Of a DNA stretch of 64,000 bases, positions 1 through 8,268 are shown one piece after another; position 1 is the first letter of the stretch; each line of letters opens with the position of its first letter. Origin of the DNA: Agrobacterium vitis (GTDB lineage: Bacteria > Pseudomonadota > Alphaproteobacteria > Rhizobiales > Rhizobiaceae); the NCBI RefSeq assembly GCF_013426735.1, contig NZ_AP023272.1:1284501-1348500 (forward strand), given 5' to 3'. The notes under the pieces were generated by a model, which had not been told where the DNA came from, searched no databases, and saw nothing but the letters and a program-made list of their open reading frames with translations. The translations under genes and the position numbers were made by a program.

Positions 1-414
1 CACGCGGATTTCCCATCGCCAGACGCCGTCTTTTTCTTCGACCAATTGGTCGCGGATGATCATGGCAGGTCCGGCCCCGGCAAAGGCCCGGCCTTGGATG
101 GCAAGGCGAATATCTTCGAGGTGGGCATAAGCGCCGCCTTCGCCGTGCAAAGATCGGACCAACAGAACCAATGAGAATTCCATGGCGCGGGCTTGGGTCG
201 TGCTGACCGGCCCTTTGGCAGCGGTGAACCGTGACCCGGCATAATGCACGAGCAAGGCAGCGGGCAGCCCACTGAAATCATAGAGCGCCGGATCGTTCGG
301 GAATGCCTCGACCTTGCATTGGCCGGAAACGCTGACCTTCAGCTCGGCAAGCAGTGCATCCTCTACCTGCTCAATGACGGTCGCTGGACGGGCCGTAATC
401 AGCGCATCTGTCAT
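1..414 (-). CDS. Mu gp37-like protein (DUF1834), partial
   Basis: The frame is open from an ATG at 414 to the window edge, giving 138 codons without a stop. The start overlaps the stop of the upstream gp36-like gene as ATGA. In Mu-like phages the gene after gp36 encodes a small DUF1834 head-tail or tail-assembly protein, and the visible sequence, starting MTDALITARP, fits in position and size. The family assignment is mostly from position; the C-terminus is not visible. Confidence 0.65.
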   Translation of the reverse strand, partial: MTDALITARPATVIEQVEDALLAELKVSVSGQCKVEAFPNDPALYDFSGLPAALLVHYAGSRFTAAKGPVSTTQARAMEFSLVLLVRSLHGEGGAYAHLEDIRLAIQGRAFAGAGPAMIIRDQLVEEKDGVWRWEIRV

Positions 415-881
415 GGCCGCCACCCGTAAAGCATCGAGCGAACCGGCGACGGCGGCACAATGGCCTGCGAACTGACGGACCCGGCCTCGCCATTGGTGGG
501 CAGGCCCGCAATCGGCAATTCGAATTTGCCGGTCGCCACGGCCTTGATATTGGCCATGGCGGCGTCGTGCCGCTCTCTAACGGTGTCCGCGACTTGGCCT
601 TGGCCGCCCGATTTATCCCGCAGGCGGTAGCGCGCCACATCGGCAATTAGGCCCTTGATGACGGGGGCCGTTACCTCTGGCGTCAGCGTCTCGATAACGG
701 GATAGCGGGCGCGGGCATAACCGACAAAAATATCCTCGGCCCAGATGATGGCCGCCTCAATCTTGGTTACGTCCAGGCTGCGGCCAGCTGGGTCGTTAAG
801 GTTGCCGATGCCCGCGATCTGCGAGACTTCGGCAAGCCCGAAGGCGGCGGTAAAGTCATCAACCGTTAGAAATCGCGTCAT
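411..881 (-). CDS. Mu gp36-like protein (DUF1320)
   Basis: A 156-residue protein starting MTRFLTVDDF. It resembles the DUF1320 family, which in Mu lies between the capsid gene and gp37 and is a probable head-completion or connector protein. The N-terminal segment with repeated acidic and aromatic residues, followed by a YARARYP-like helix region, is typical. I chose the ATG at 881 because an upstream in-frame start would add 16 residues of unlike sequence. It overlaps the next gene by 4 bases, so the two are translationally coupled. The motif match is by eye. Confidence 0.75.
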   Translation of the reverse strand: MTRFLTVDDFTAAFGLAEVSQIAGIGNLNDPAGRSLDVTKIEAAIIWAEDIFVGYARARYPVIETLTPEVTAPVIKGLIADVARYRLRDKSGGQGQVADTVRERHDAAMANIKAVATGKFELPIAGLPTNGEAGSVSSQAIVPPSPVRSMLYGWRP

Positions 882-974
882 GGTGAGTGAGATCCAGTTT
901 CGAAAGAAGAGCGGGGCGGCTGGGGCCACCCGCCCCGCTCAAAAGGTCCGGCTTGGAAGTTTTAAGGACGGACC

Positions 975-1436
975 TTATTTCGTGGCCTTGGCGGGCTTGG
1001 CGGCGGGCTTGTTCTCCGCGCCTTCGGTGGCGGGCGAAGCCTGCGCAGGAGCAAGCAGCTTTTCCAGTTCGGCCACACGGGCGTCTGCCTTGCCCAAACG
1101 GACAATCGCATCCGCCAGATCGGCGGTGAGGTCCTCGGTTTCCTGATCCAATTCGTCAATCCGACGTTGGGCGGTGGCAAGCTCTTCCGCCGTTTTGATT
1201 TCAAGCGTGGTGATCCGCTCTGCCACGGCAGCATCCACTGCCGCCTGGAAATCCGATGCAAGCGGTGTGTCCTGCATCGCCTCGGCCAGCGATTGCGCTA
1301 CTTCGGGATTGATGACACCGGATGCAGCAAGCTGAAGGGCAAGCGTTGTGCTGACGGCGATGGTGGCCCCGGCAAGCTTGCGTTGTCCGCCGATTTTGGC
1401 GGGGCCGGTCAAGGTTACTGTAATGAGGTCGCTCAT
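975..1436 (-). CDS. Phage structural-region protein with coiled coil (Mu gp35 position)
   Basis: A 153-residue protein encoded directly after the major capsid gene and overlapping it by 4 bases (ATGA at 1433-1436). Residues about 75-125 form a heptad-rich helix (repeated A, L and E), predicted to be a coiled coil, and the tail is rich in Ala, Pro and Lys. The N-terminus, MSDLITVTLTGPAKIGG, resembles small Mu-family gp35-type proteins of unknown function. Position suggests a head-associated or head-completion role; no catalytic motif is visible. Confidence 0.6.
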   Translation of the reverse strand: MSDLITVTLTGPAKIGGQRKLAGATIAVSTTLALQLAASGVINPEVAQSLAEAMQDTPLASDFQAAVDAAVAERITTLEIKTAEELATAQRRIDELDQETEDLTADLADAIVRLGKADARVAELEKLLAPAQASPATEGAENKPAAKPAKATK

Positions 1437-2386
1437 TTCGACCCCGCATTCTGGAAGAGAAATCCACCTTCAGCACCGGTCAGAATAGGACGGCGCTCAA
1501 CCGTGGTCGGATAGACCCACGACTTGATAGGCCGCTCATAATAGGGCTGTTCGACCTGCGGATAGCCGGTCAGCTCATACGTATAGGCAAAGGACGGCAC
1601 CTGAAAATTGTCGCCAGCTTCTGGGACATAGGCGAGGATCGCATCATCGCCCCAGACGTCATTGGCGAGAGCCGCATCGTCGGCGGTCTCCGGCAGATAA
1701 ACCGCAGCGCCGATCACCACTTTCTTGACGTCGAAATAGGCAGCCAGCATGTCGGTGGAAATGCTGGCTTTCGAGGTATACTTAAACTGCTCCTTAATCT
1801 TGGGATGGCCCTTGAGGGCATTGCCAGCATTGGGACCAAGCGTAAGCGTGTTGGGATAGCGACCAATCGAGCGGCGGATCATCTCCTTGGCCTCGTCCAG
1901 GTCTGCCTTCGGATCGCTGTCCGGATCGGTCCAGCGATCCGCGCCGGTCAGCACCATCTTGTGGTTGGCGTCATAGTTGGCTGGGTCGCGGGCAATCCGT
2001 CCGCTATCGATCTCAAGATTGAGGTCGAGAACGTCAAGCACCATATTGACCGCACCCGCGCCGAGATCGATGCCCGGCACTGTCTCGGCTTCCTGTTGGT
2101 GTTCGGTCGGCACGATGCCTTCAAGTGAGTCCTGCACCAGCGAGACCGGGTCCGCCGCATAGCCATATTGCACCCGCTTGGTAGCGGAGCCAGGCGCACG
2201 GCGGGTATTGAGTTTGCGAAACGCCTCCTTGCCAAACTTGATAACCAGCATGGAACGGTTGGGGATCGAAACACGCGGAAACAGCGCGCTGGCGATGAAG
2301 GTGGAGTTGCGGTAGCCACGGGCATGAGTGGACAGGATCGGATTGACGACGGCAGCCGTCCGCTGGTTGAGAGCGCGAGTGGTCAT
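1433..2386 (-). CDS. Major capsid protein
   Basis: A 317-residue protein placed after the protease/scaffold gene and a DUF2190 decoration protein, the normal place of Mu T. The N-terminal stretch (ALFPRVSIPNRSMLVIKFG) and the C-terminal YPQVEQPYYERPIKSWVY segment match the major capsid proteins found in Mu-like phages of alphaproteobacteria, which are only distantly related to Mu T. It should assemble the icosahedral shell by HK97-type folding, which is known for the class but not shown here. Its stop overlaps the downstream start. Confidence 0.75.
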   Translation of the reverse strand: MTTRALNQRTAAVVNPILSTHARGYRNSTFIASALFPRVSIPNRSMLVIKFGKEAFRKLNTRRAPGSATKRVQYGYAADPVSLVQDSLEGIVPTEHQQEAETVPGIDLGAGAVNMVLDVLDLNLEIDSGRIARDPANYDANHKMVLTGADRWTDPDSDPKADLDEAKEMIRRSIGRYPNTLTLGPNAGNALKGHPKIKEQFKYTSKASISTDMLAAYFDVKKVVIGAAVYLPETADDAALANDVWGDDAILAYVPEAGDNFQVPSFAYTYELTGYPQVEQPYYERPIKSWVYPTTVERRPILTGAEGGFLFQNAGSK

Positions 2387-2398
2387 GTGCGGTGGTCC

Positions 2399-2737
2399 TT
2401 AACGGATGAGGATGGTGACGAATTCGCCATCGGCTGCGGCGGTTAGCGCCACGGCAAACGGATTGGCGGCATTGGCGGGCGCGGCTTTGACACCACCGGC
2501 AGCGGCAGAGATCAGCTTTGCCCCTTTGGTGATGACGCCACGAGCGCGGACCCGGCCCGTGCCGATCATCATGACGGCGACATCGAGGCCGATCTCGGTG
2601 GCCGGATGATGGGCCATGCCCTTGACCGGAGCGTCGTCGCTCGTCACCTTGCCGTCATCGAAACCGATCAGGTCGTAAGCGTCGAAAAGTGTGGTGGCGG
2701 TTACTGTGTCCGAAAGGACCGGCTGAAAAAACTGCAT
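2399..2737 (-). CDS. DUF2190 capsid decoration (cement) protein
   Basis: A 112-residue protein, MQFFQPVLSD at its N-terminus, rich in Ala, Gly and Thr, with the late ANPFAVALTAAADGEFVTI pattern typical of DUF2190. Members stabilise phage heads as trimeric decoration proteins. I chose the ATG at 2737 because a GGAGG lies just upstream; a longer frame from 2755 lacks this. It lies between the protease/scaffold and capsid genes, as in many Mu-like and lambda-like phages. Confidence 0.75.
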   Translation of the reverse strand: MQFFQPVLSDTVTATTLFDAYDLIGFDDGKVTSDDAPVKGMAHHPATEIGLDVAVMMIGTGRVRARGVITKGAKLISAAAGGVKAAPANAANPFAVALTAAADGEFVTILIR

Positions 2738-2751
2738 AGCCTCGCCCTCCC

Positions 2752-3903
2752 TCAACCAACCGCCCGCACGGCGTCCATGTAGGACGTGCCGGGGTGCTGA
2801 CGCTGATAGGCCACCGCCTTGTTGTGCCGCTCAAGACCGGCCTGATCGACCGGCTTGCCATCAGCCGCAAATGAGGCGGCGCTCTCGTCAACGCCCGTTT
2901 CCGGCATATCCATCGCCCCGAAAGACACGATCTTTGGCTGTGCGGCCAAAAGATCGCGCAGCGCCTGGGCGACTGGCACGGCGGCTTCATCAGCCGCAAA
3001 TGACACGGTCGTTTCACCGGGAAAGGCATTCAAGACAGCGACGAGCTTGTCTTTCGAGGCAGGCAACAGCTTGCCATCACTAACGAGACCTTCCGCAAAT
3101 GACACATTTGCAGCATGGGCGATTTTGGCCTCGCTGTCTTTGAGCCGCGCCTCACGGGCAGCAAAATCGGCTTCGCGGGCGGCGAAGTCGGCATTGGTCT
3201 GGACCACAACAGGCTCCTTTTTCTCTGGTGGTTGGGATGCAGGCGGCGCGGCAAAGGCCGGGCGGCTGGCGGGGGACTGGATTTCGGTTTCCGAAAGCCA
3301 ATCGATCTGGAAACCGGGCAGAGCCTTGTCGGCGTCTTCCATGCCGAATTTGTCGATCAGGAATTCACGGATGCTGCGAAACAGGCTTGCGGCCTCTTCA
3401 AAGCCGCGCTCGCCAAAATCGGCGCTGACGGTAACGCTGCTTTCCGGGGCGGAAAACTGGACGTTCTTCAGGCCAGAGACCGCCGGGGCCGCGCCGCCGA
3501 GAAAACCGATATGGCGCGGATACCATGTGCCGGGAACGGGATTGGCCGAGGCTTCAGGCCGGAAGAATGACAGGCTGACTTTCTTATAGCGCCCGGCCTT
3601 TACGGCATCCGAGAACGCCGGATCGATCTCACCCACCGTCGCATAAAGCCGTTGGCTGCTTGCGTCATAGTCGAAACTCTGCGCCCAGCCATAGGCCGGG
3701 GCGTCCGTGGCCGGATGACCGACGACAACAGGAACAGGCGCGGTAAGAGGATCGTAAGCATCAGCCGCCGCCTTCAGGTCAGCGGCGCTATAGGTAATCG
3801 ACGTGCCTTCCATCGGCGTGAACGTGCCGGGGCGGAAAACTTCGATGCGGGCGGTGGTGCTGGTCAGGGTGGTCTTGGTGGGTGTGGCAGAAGCGGTAGT
3901 CAT
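2752..3903 (-). CDS. Mu I-like head maturation protease with scaffold region
   Basis: A 383-residue protein from an ATG at 3903 (GGAG seven bases upstream). The N-terminal third resembles Mu protein I, the prohead protease, with a conserved VGHPATDAPAYGWAQ segment and a KKVSLSFF strand. The middle has a helical Ala/Glu-rich stretch with the repeated unit DFAAREA, predicted to be a coiled coil. The C-terminal part probably acts as the scaffold that Mu makes separately as Z. It would cleave scaffold and capsid proteins during head assembly. Confidence 0.8.
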   Translation of the reverse strand: MTTASATPTKTTLTSTTARIEVFRPGTFTPMEGTSITYSAADLKAAADAYDPLTAPVPVVVGHPATDAPAYGWAQSFDYDASSQRLYATVGEIDPAFSDAVKAGRYKKVSLSFFRPEASANPVPGTWYPRHIGFLGGAAPAVSGLKNVQFSAPESSVTVSADFGERGFEEAASLFRSIREFLIDKFGMEDADKALPGFQIDWLSETEIQSPASRPAFAAPPASQPPEKKEPVVVQTNADFAAREADFAAREARLKDSEAKIAHAANVSFAEGLVSDGKLLPASKDKLVAVLNAFPGETTVSFAADEAAVPVAQALRDLLAAQPKIVSFGAMDMPETGVDESAASFAADGKPVDQAGLERHNKAVAYQRQHPGTSYMDAVRAVG

Positions 3904-3948
3904 CTCGGCTCCAGAAATCATCTGAAGCCACCATGCCGCCTTGCCCAA

Positions 3949-3977
3949 AACAAAAAGACCGGACATCAGGTCCGGTC
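3949..3977 (-). terminator. Rho-independent terminator downstream of the cargo unit
   Basis: On the minus strand GACCGGAC and GTCCGGTC arms (8 bp, perfect) flank a 5-base loop and are followed by TTTTTG and then TTTT. It lies after the stop of the ATPase gene and before the protease start at 3903. A nearly identical hairpin, without the U-tract, follows mor at 15236-15258. It would limit read-through from the cargo, and possibly late phage transcription, into the capsid genes. Confidence 0.75.
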
Positions 3978-5689
3978 AGTTCAATGCGTCTCGCAAGGCC
4001 AACATGCGACAATGAGTGGGGAGTTTCAAGCCCGCATGCAACTGTGGTGCAAGGATGCGCGCTGGATGGTGCCGTAGCCCGTTTCTAACGGGGGTCTAAC
4101 GCGGGTCTATACACTTTTCTATAGAACGCTTAATCAAGTCGTTCGGCAACCTCAGCTGGGCTTCTTTAATGGATGAAGCCTACGTGTATCCCCACCGTTA
4201 TTCCAATAGCTGCCGGTTTTGTCTCTGCTTGGCCAACCATACTCATTGCAAACTAATGCCCCGGCCAACGTTTCCACTAAACGAGCAAACTTGAGGCCAT
4301 CGTTAGGATATAGCTCGAAGGCTAGATTGTTAAAATGTGCACCCATAACATTGCGCGTTTGAGCAATTTCCTTAACGCCGTCCAAAATAGGTTTTATTTC
4401 AATTTCGCTTACAATCGACCCGCCCACTGTTGAATTGTCAATAACTTGTACTCGTAAAGAGGTAAGCAGTTTACCGTTAATCGCCGGAAGCAATTCCCCC
4501 AAAGTGTATTTGTCTGCAACCCGACGCGGTACAGCGCATCCATATGTCAAAGTTAGAAAATCTAGCAATGCCTCAAGGACCACTCCGGCCTTACCACAAA
4601 CGGCTTGAATATCCGGATTTGGATCAGCCAGCATCACTCTAAGTTTCTCAACCTCGGGAAGAGAGTTTATGAGTGAAATCCCGTCATTCAATGTCCATTG
4701 CTTTAATTCCACAAACTGGCATGGTTGACTAGGCTTCAGTACCCCCCAGCGAAACTTCTCCCGCCATGGGCGATAGTGGGTGGTAACAATCGTATGAAAG
4801 AATTTTTGAGACATTTCATATATTGTTCCAATGACGCGTTCCACGTGAGGTTCATCAACACTACCGAGGACGTCGTCTAAAATTAATATTGTTTTATCTG
4901 GCTGGCCTCGCATTGCAAGCGCGAGAAAGACACATAAGCCTAGAGTATCCAGATGTGACTGACTAAAATAAGCTTGTGGGGGAACACCCTTTCCTGAAAA
5001 TTGCGCTCCAAGCTCAATAGATGCTCTCTTCTTCGGGTCTAAAGCGAAGGAAATTTTCGCAAGTCCTTCGCCTGGGTGAATAGTCTCGTACAAATTACCC
5101 ACTTCTTGGGCGATATCACCTATCACCTTTTCAGTGAACTTCTGTCTTTCTTGAATGCAAATTTCCAGTGCTTTTTCAACTCTAGGGATTATTTCATCTA
5201 AAGCCATTCTTTGGCGAAGATTCTTATCATATCTATCTGAGGCGGCTCTTAACGCAGCAAGAAATTTACTTTGGTCTATCCAAGACGCTTCCAGTTTTGC
5301 CCATTCATTACTCAAGTGCTCGTTTTCAGCTATCCATAATCCTATCAACAAGTAATCTTGCGGAGGGAGTTTTCCCGGTAGGTTTAACTTGTCTTTCCAA
5401 GCTTCATTGGAAATTGCTGTTTCGAAAATCTCCACAGCATTCTTATATTCCTCTTTGAGTTGAGTGATGGCCTTTTCAGCATTTGAGAGATTGTCAACGG
5501 ACTGCTTGTGCTCATCGCTTGCTTTACGGAACCCTTCAAGTTTTCTCAGCCGATTAGCAATATCTTCCCCCATAACATCAATACGATCTTGGCTTCGGCA
5601 AAGGGGGCACTCATCTGTATCAGGATGACTATTTAGATAGTTTTGACCAGCCTGTAGGACAGCCAATATATTTGAGGCATCCTGCGCTA

Positions 5690-5705
5690 GGCCGTAGACT
5701 CATAA
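5690..5705. repeat. IS terminal inverted repeat, left copy
   Basis: GGCCGTAGACTCATAA. It pairs with the reverse complement of 6523-6538 at 14 of 16 positions and contains the transposase stop codon. Confidence 0.88.
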
Positions 5706-6463
5706 CGATCTGATCCAAATTCTTGCTGCTGCCAATTTGACAGCGGCGAGAAAGTTCAATGGGTCTTTGTCGTAACGGGTTGCGATGCCTCTGAACTGTT
5801 TGAGTTTGCTGAAGAAACGCTCAACGAGATTGCGCTGTCGGTAAACCCATTGGCTGAAAGGGAAGCTTCCCTTCCGATTGCTCTTGGCAGGAATATTGGC
5901 CCATGCCTGCCTTTGCTTTGCAAATGCTCTGATCGCGTTGGTATCGTAGGCCTTGTCCGCCAGCAGGATCGCACCCTTGGAGATTGTCTGTAACAATGGT
6001 TCTGCCATGCGACCATCATGGGCTTGACCGGCTGTGAGTGCGAGACGGATCGGTCGGCCATCGGCATCGACAACGGCGTGGATTTTGGTGGTCAAGCCGC
6101 CACGGGAACGTCCCATGCAGCCATCGTGTTGATCCCCCTTTTTCCCGTGGCCGCATGTTGATGAACACGGACACAGGAGCTGTCGATCATAACGATATCG
6201 CCGTCGAAAGCCTTGGAAATCTCGCCCAGAACATGATCCCAGACACCCGCCTTTCGCCATCGCACGAACCGGTTGTAGCAGGTTGTATATGGGCCATATC
6301 GATCAGGAACGTCTGCCCAGGGTGAACCTGTCCGAAACCGCCACAAGATGCCGTTGATCACCCGCCGGTCGTCAACCCGTGGCACCCCACGCGGCTTGTT
6401 GGGTAACAAGGGCTGGATGACAGTCCATTCGAAATCGGTGAGATCAAACCGGCGACGGGTCAT
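5700..6463 (-). CDS. IS5-family transposase made by -1 frameshifting
   Basis: Frame A starts at 6463 (GGAGG upstream) and contains the N-terminal helix-turn-helix and the first DDE aspartate in MIDSS. Frame B continues to 5700 with the second aspartate (LLADKAYDT) and the glutamate (RNLVERFF). On the coding strand the frames join at GGGAAAAAG (A-run at 6139-6143): slipping back one base after GGA AAA gives AAG GGG GAT, which reads into the conserved GKKGDQ then GRSRGGL sequence. The joined product is about 254 residues, normal for IS427-type transposases. Frameshifting is known in this group. Confidence 0.88.
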
Positions 6464-6522
6464 GAGAGGCCTCCAAATCAAGCCCTCAGTGAATCAAAAT
6501 CAGGCCGATTTGCAAACCCGGT

Positions 6523-6538
6523 TTATGAGTGTGCGGCC
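6523..6538. repeat. IS terminal inverted repeat, right copy
   Basis: TTATGAGTGTGCGGCC, the inverted partner of 5690-5705. The next two bases, TA, repeat the two bases before the left copy. Confidence 0.88.
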
Positions 6539-7317
6539 TAGTTCGGTTGCCTCGCTTTCCAGTTTATCCCGAGCAGCAGCTAAATTTGACTGTGCTAGCT
6601 CTAACGAATGAAGGCGCGCTTTCTGGATATCGACATTTTTCTTTAATTCATTAAATGCGTCCCGAAGCTTCGCAAGCTCGCCAATATTTGAATCGAGACC
6701 ATCATTAGCTTCAGAAATATTCTTTTTCGCCCATGATATCGGCGTTAAATTTTCTGGCGATCCAGCGGCTTGAAAGAAACCGTGAAGCTCTTCGAGACTT
6801 TGCTTTTCTGCTTGTTTTGAATTCTCTTTCCGCTCTGAGATCAATTTTATTTGTTTACGTAAATTATCTTCAGATACCTCGAAACCCGATATGTCCACAA
6901 ATCTCTTGATTTCATTATATCTTTCCGCAGGTTTTGCCTCAATGAGGCGCAGCATTTGCTGCCGCCGAAGCAACTCAATTTTTGGACTCTTCCCTGCAGG
7001 AGTTACTTCAACCGATTTGCCGTTTAATTTTCCACGAAATGTTTCTGCGCTTGTCTCTAATTCAACAAGTAAATCTGCCGGCTTTCTCTTCGCTGAATGC
7101 CAAAACTTTTCAAGAGCGTTCCCCAACCCATAATTTGATATCGATGAGACGCGTTCGTTAGCGAGAAACTCGAAAGCATCACATATGGTCGTTTTACCAG
7201 TGCCATTTTCACCATAAAGGAGTGTCATTTTCTTACCCTTCTCAAAGGGTAGAGTGAATGTCGAAGACGAACCCCGGAATGCTGTGATGGTAAGGGACTT
7301 TAATGAGGCTGGAGGGG

Positions 7318-7503
7318 TCACTTGTTACTTTCCCCTTTGCTTGATTGCTCGACCTCAATCTCCCAATCGTTTCCCGTCATTTGTCCGGAAGAGATTTTTT
7401 TCGCTAAATTTTTGCGGCTCTCTGACCGAATTAGGCCAGATTCAATCAGAAGGTCGACAACGTCATTAGATAGCTCTTCTGACGGAAGCAGGGGAACAGT
7501 CAT
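7318..7503 (-). CDS. Small 61-aa protein encoded ahead of the Rad50/HEPN-like ATPase
   Basis: It starts MTVPLLPSEE at an ATG with AGGAG upstream and ends in a GTGA overlap with the ATPase start, so the two are almost certainly one translationally coupled unit. It is mostly acidic and helical, with no signal peptide or membrane segment. I do not recognise a family. By analogy with two-gene toxin or ABC-ATPase defence units it may be a regulator, adaptor or inhibitor of the ATPase; this is inference. It remains intact upstream of the IS insertion. Confidence 0.65.
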   Translation of the reverse strand: MTVPLLPSEELSNDVVDLLIESGLIRSESRKNLAKKISSGQMTGNDWEIEVEQSSKGESNK

Positions 7504-7542
7504 TTTTGCTCCTGGATTTTTGCGTGAAGCGTTAGAAAAATC

Positions 7543-7571
7543 TATCTATGATTGTTTTTTGATTCGCGCAA
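7543..7571 (-). promoter_or_regulatory. Candidate promoter of the cargo unit
   Basis: On the minus strand TTGCGC (7571-7566) and TAGATA (7548-7543) are separated by 17 bases. The -10 box is about 40 bases upstream of the 61-aa gene. The surrounding 190-base gap after gpG is AT-rich and includes a short ATTG tandem at 7680-7695. Prediction by inspection only. Confidence 0.4.
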
Positions 7572-7698
7572 ATGCAAGGCACTCAGCAGAACAGGACTTT
7601 TTTAGGGCTTATATTTGGGTCAGTAATGTAATTAAATGGAGCGAGCACGTTCGAATTAGTAACAACAATCCTAACGGCAATTGATTGATTGATTGTCA

Positions 7699-8163
7699 TT
7701 ATTCTGCCGCCAGCCACTCTTCAGCAATAGTCACCACCTCTTGCTCGTCAGCCGTTGTAAGCCCAAGATAAGGCCGCGCCGGGATGGTGACTTTCTTGCC
7801 CCGACCAGCATCACCACCAAACTGATGAATGGCAGCGTAAATTAGGCTGGAGCCGATACGAACGTCTGTGTCACTGGCTTGCATATTTATGGAATTCATC
7901 AGATCGCCGGAAGCCCGCAAAATGGAGTTAGGCGAGTGGCCATATTTTTTCTCGCGCTGGTCACGGGTTGTTTGCGACAAGACTTTCCAGCGGGAGCCGT
8001 CCGGAGCGCGCTCATTTTCAAAGTTGTCCTTGACTGAGTTGAGCAGGTGCTCACCGACGTTTTTGTAAAAGCCTGCCGGGCGTTGCATCTTGCCGATCAG
8101 TTCGGCCAGCTTTGCCCGCATGTCCCGGTCGTCAATGATCGCCTTGTAGCTGATACCGGTCAT
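7699..8163 (-). CDS. Phage virion morphogenesis protein (Mu gpG / P2 gpS-like)
   Basis: A 154-residue protein starting MTGISYKAII. The central segment with DGSRWKVLSQTTRDQR and the late IHQFGG then IPARPYLGL pattern are the hallmarks of the virion morphogenesis (tail completion) family. It is needed for head-tail joining in Mu and P2. It follows the portal/MuF gene, as in Mu. The bases TTTTGCTCCTGG ahead of its start (8170-8181) recur exactly ahead of the cargo gene (7504-7515). Confidence 0.85.
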   Translation of the reverse strand: MTGISYKAIIDDRDMRAKLAELIGKMQRPAGFYKNVGEHLLNSVKDNFENERAPDGSRWKVLSQTTRDQREKKYGHSPNSILRASGDLMNSINMQASDTDVRIGSSLIYAAIHQFGGDAGRGKKVTIPARPYLGLTTADEQEVVTIAEEWLAAE

Positions 8164-8243
8164 CTCGACTTTTGCTCCTGGTTGGCTTATATTTGTCGTG
8201 TCAGCGGACGAGACCGGCGATGGTCACGCCAGTTTGTTGATGC

Positions 8244-8268
8244 AAAGGCCGGATCGCTCCCGGCCTTT
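8244..8268. terminator. GC-rich hairpin between the MuF fusion gene and gpG
   Basis: Perfect 9-bp arms AAAGGCCGG and CCGGCCTTT flank a 7-base loop. The T-tract is short on both strands, so it could be a weak bidirectional terminator or an mRNA-stability or processing hairpin inside the late operon. It overlaps the stop codon of the upstream gene. Confidence 0.5.

Larger units (their letters stand above)
5690..6538 (-). mobile_element. IS5-family (IS427-group-like) insertion sequence, 849 bp
   Basis: Sixteen-base terminal inverted repeats (14 of 16 matching) lie at 5690-5705 and 6523-6538. They are flanked by a TA duplication at 5688-5689 and 6539-6540; a CTAG duplication shifted by one base is an equivalent reading. 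The size, the two overlapping transposase frames and the TA/CTAG target fit the IS427 group. It sits inside the cargo ATPase gene and still looks intact, so the insertion is probably recent. Confidence 0.92.
4152..7321 (-). pseudogene. Rad50/RloC-like ABC ATPase with zinc hook and C-terminal HEPN motif, interrupted by an IS
   Basis: The two coding parts are 7321-6541 and 5689-4152. Removing the IS plus one TA copy joins them in frame as one 772-residue protein starting at a GTG. In the joined protein, Walker A GENGTGKTT is at about 37-45, a zinc-hook-like CPLC at 288-291 with coiled-coil flanks, the ABC signature region FSQSHLD at about 502-508, Walker B ILILDD at about 528-533 and the H-loop TTH at about 563-565. 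RNVMGAH at about 706-712 matches the HEPN ribonuclease pattern RNx4H. RloC and PrrC anticodon nucleases combine an ABC ATPase with a HEPN nuclease, and RloC also has a zinc hook, so a toxin or anti-phage role is likely by analogy. The start overlaps the stop of the 61-aa gene (GTGA). AT content is much higher than in the phage genes. The disrupted gene probably makes no full product. Confidence 0.8.

Noticed and set aside
7680..7697. ATTG tandem repeat as a phase-variation tract
   Set aside because: Only about four units, and it lies after the gpG stop where length change would not alter a protein or an obvious promoter.
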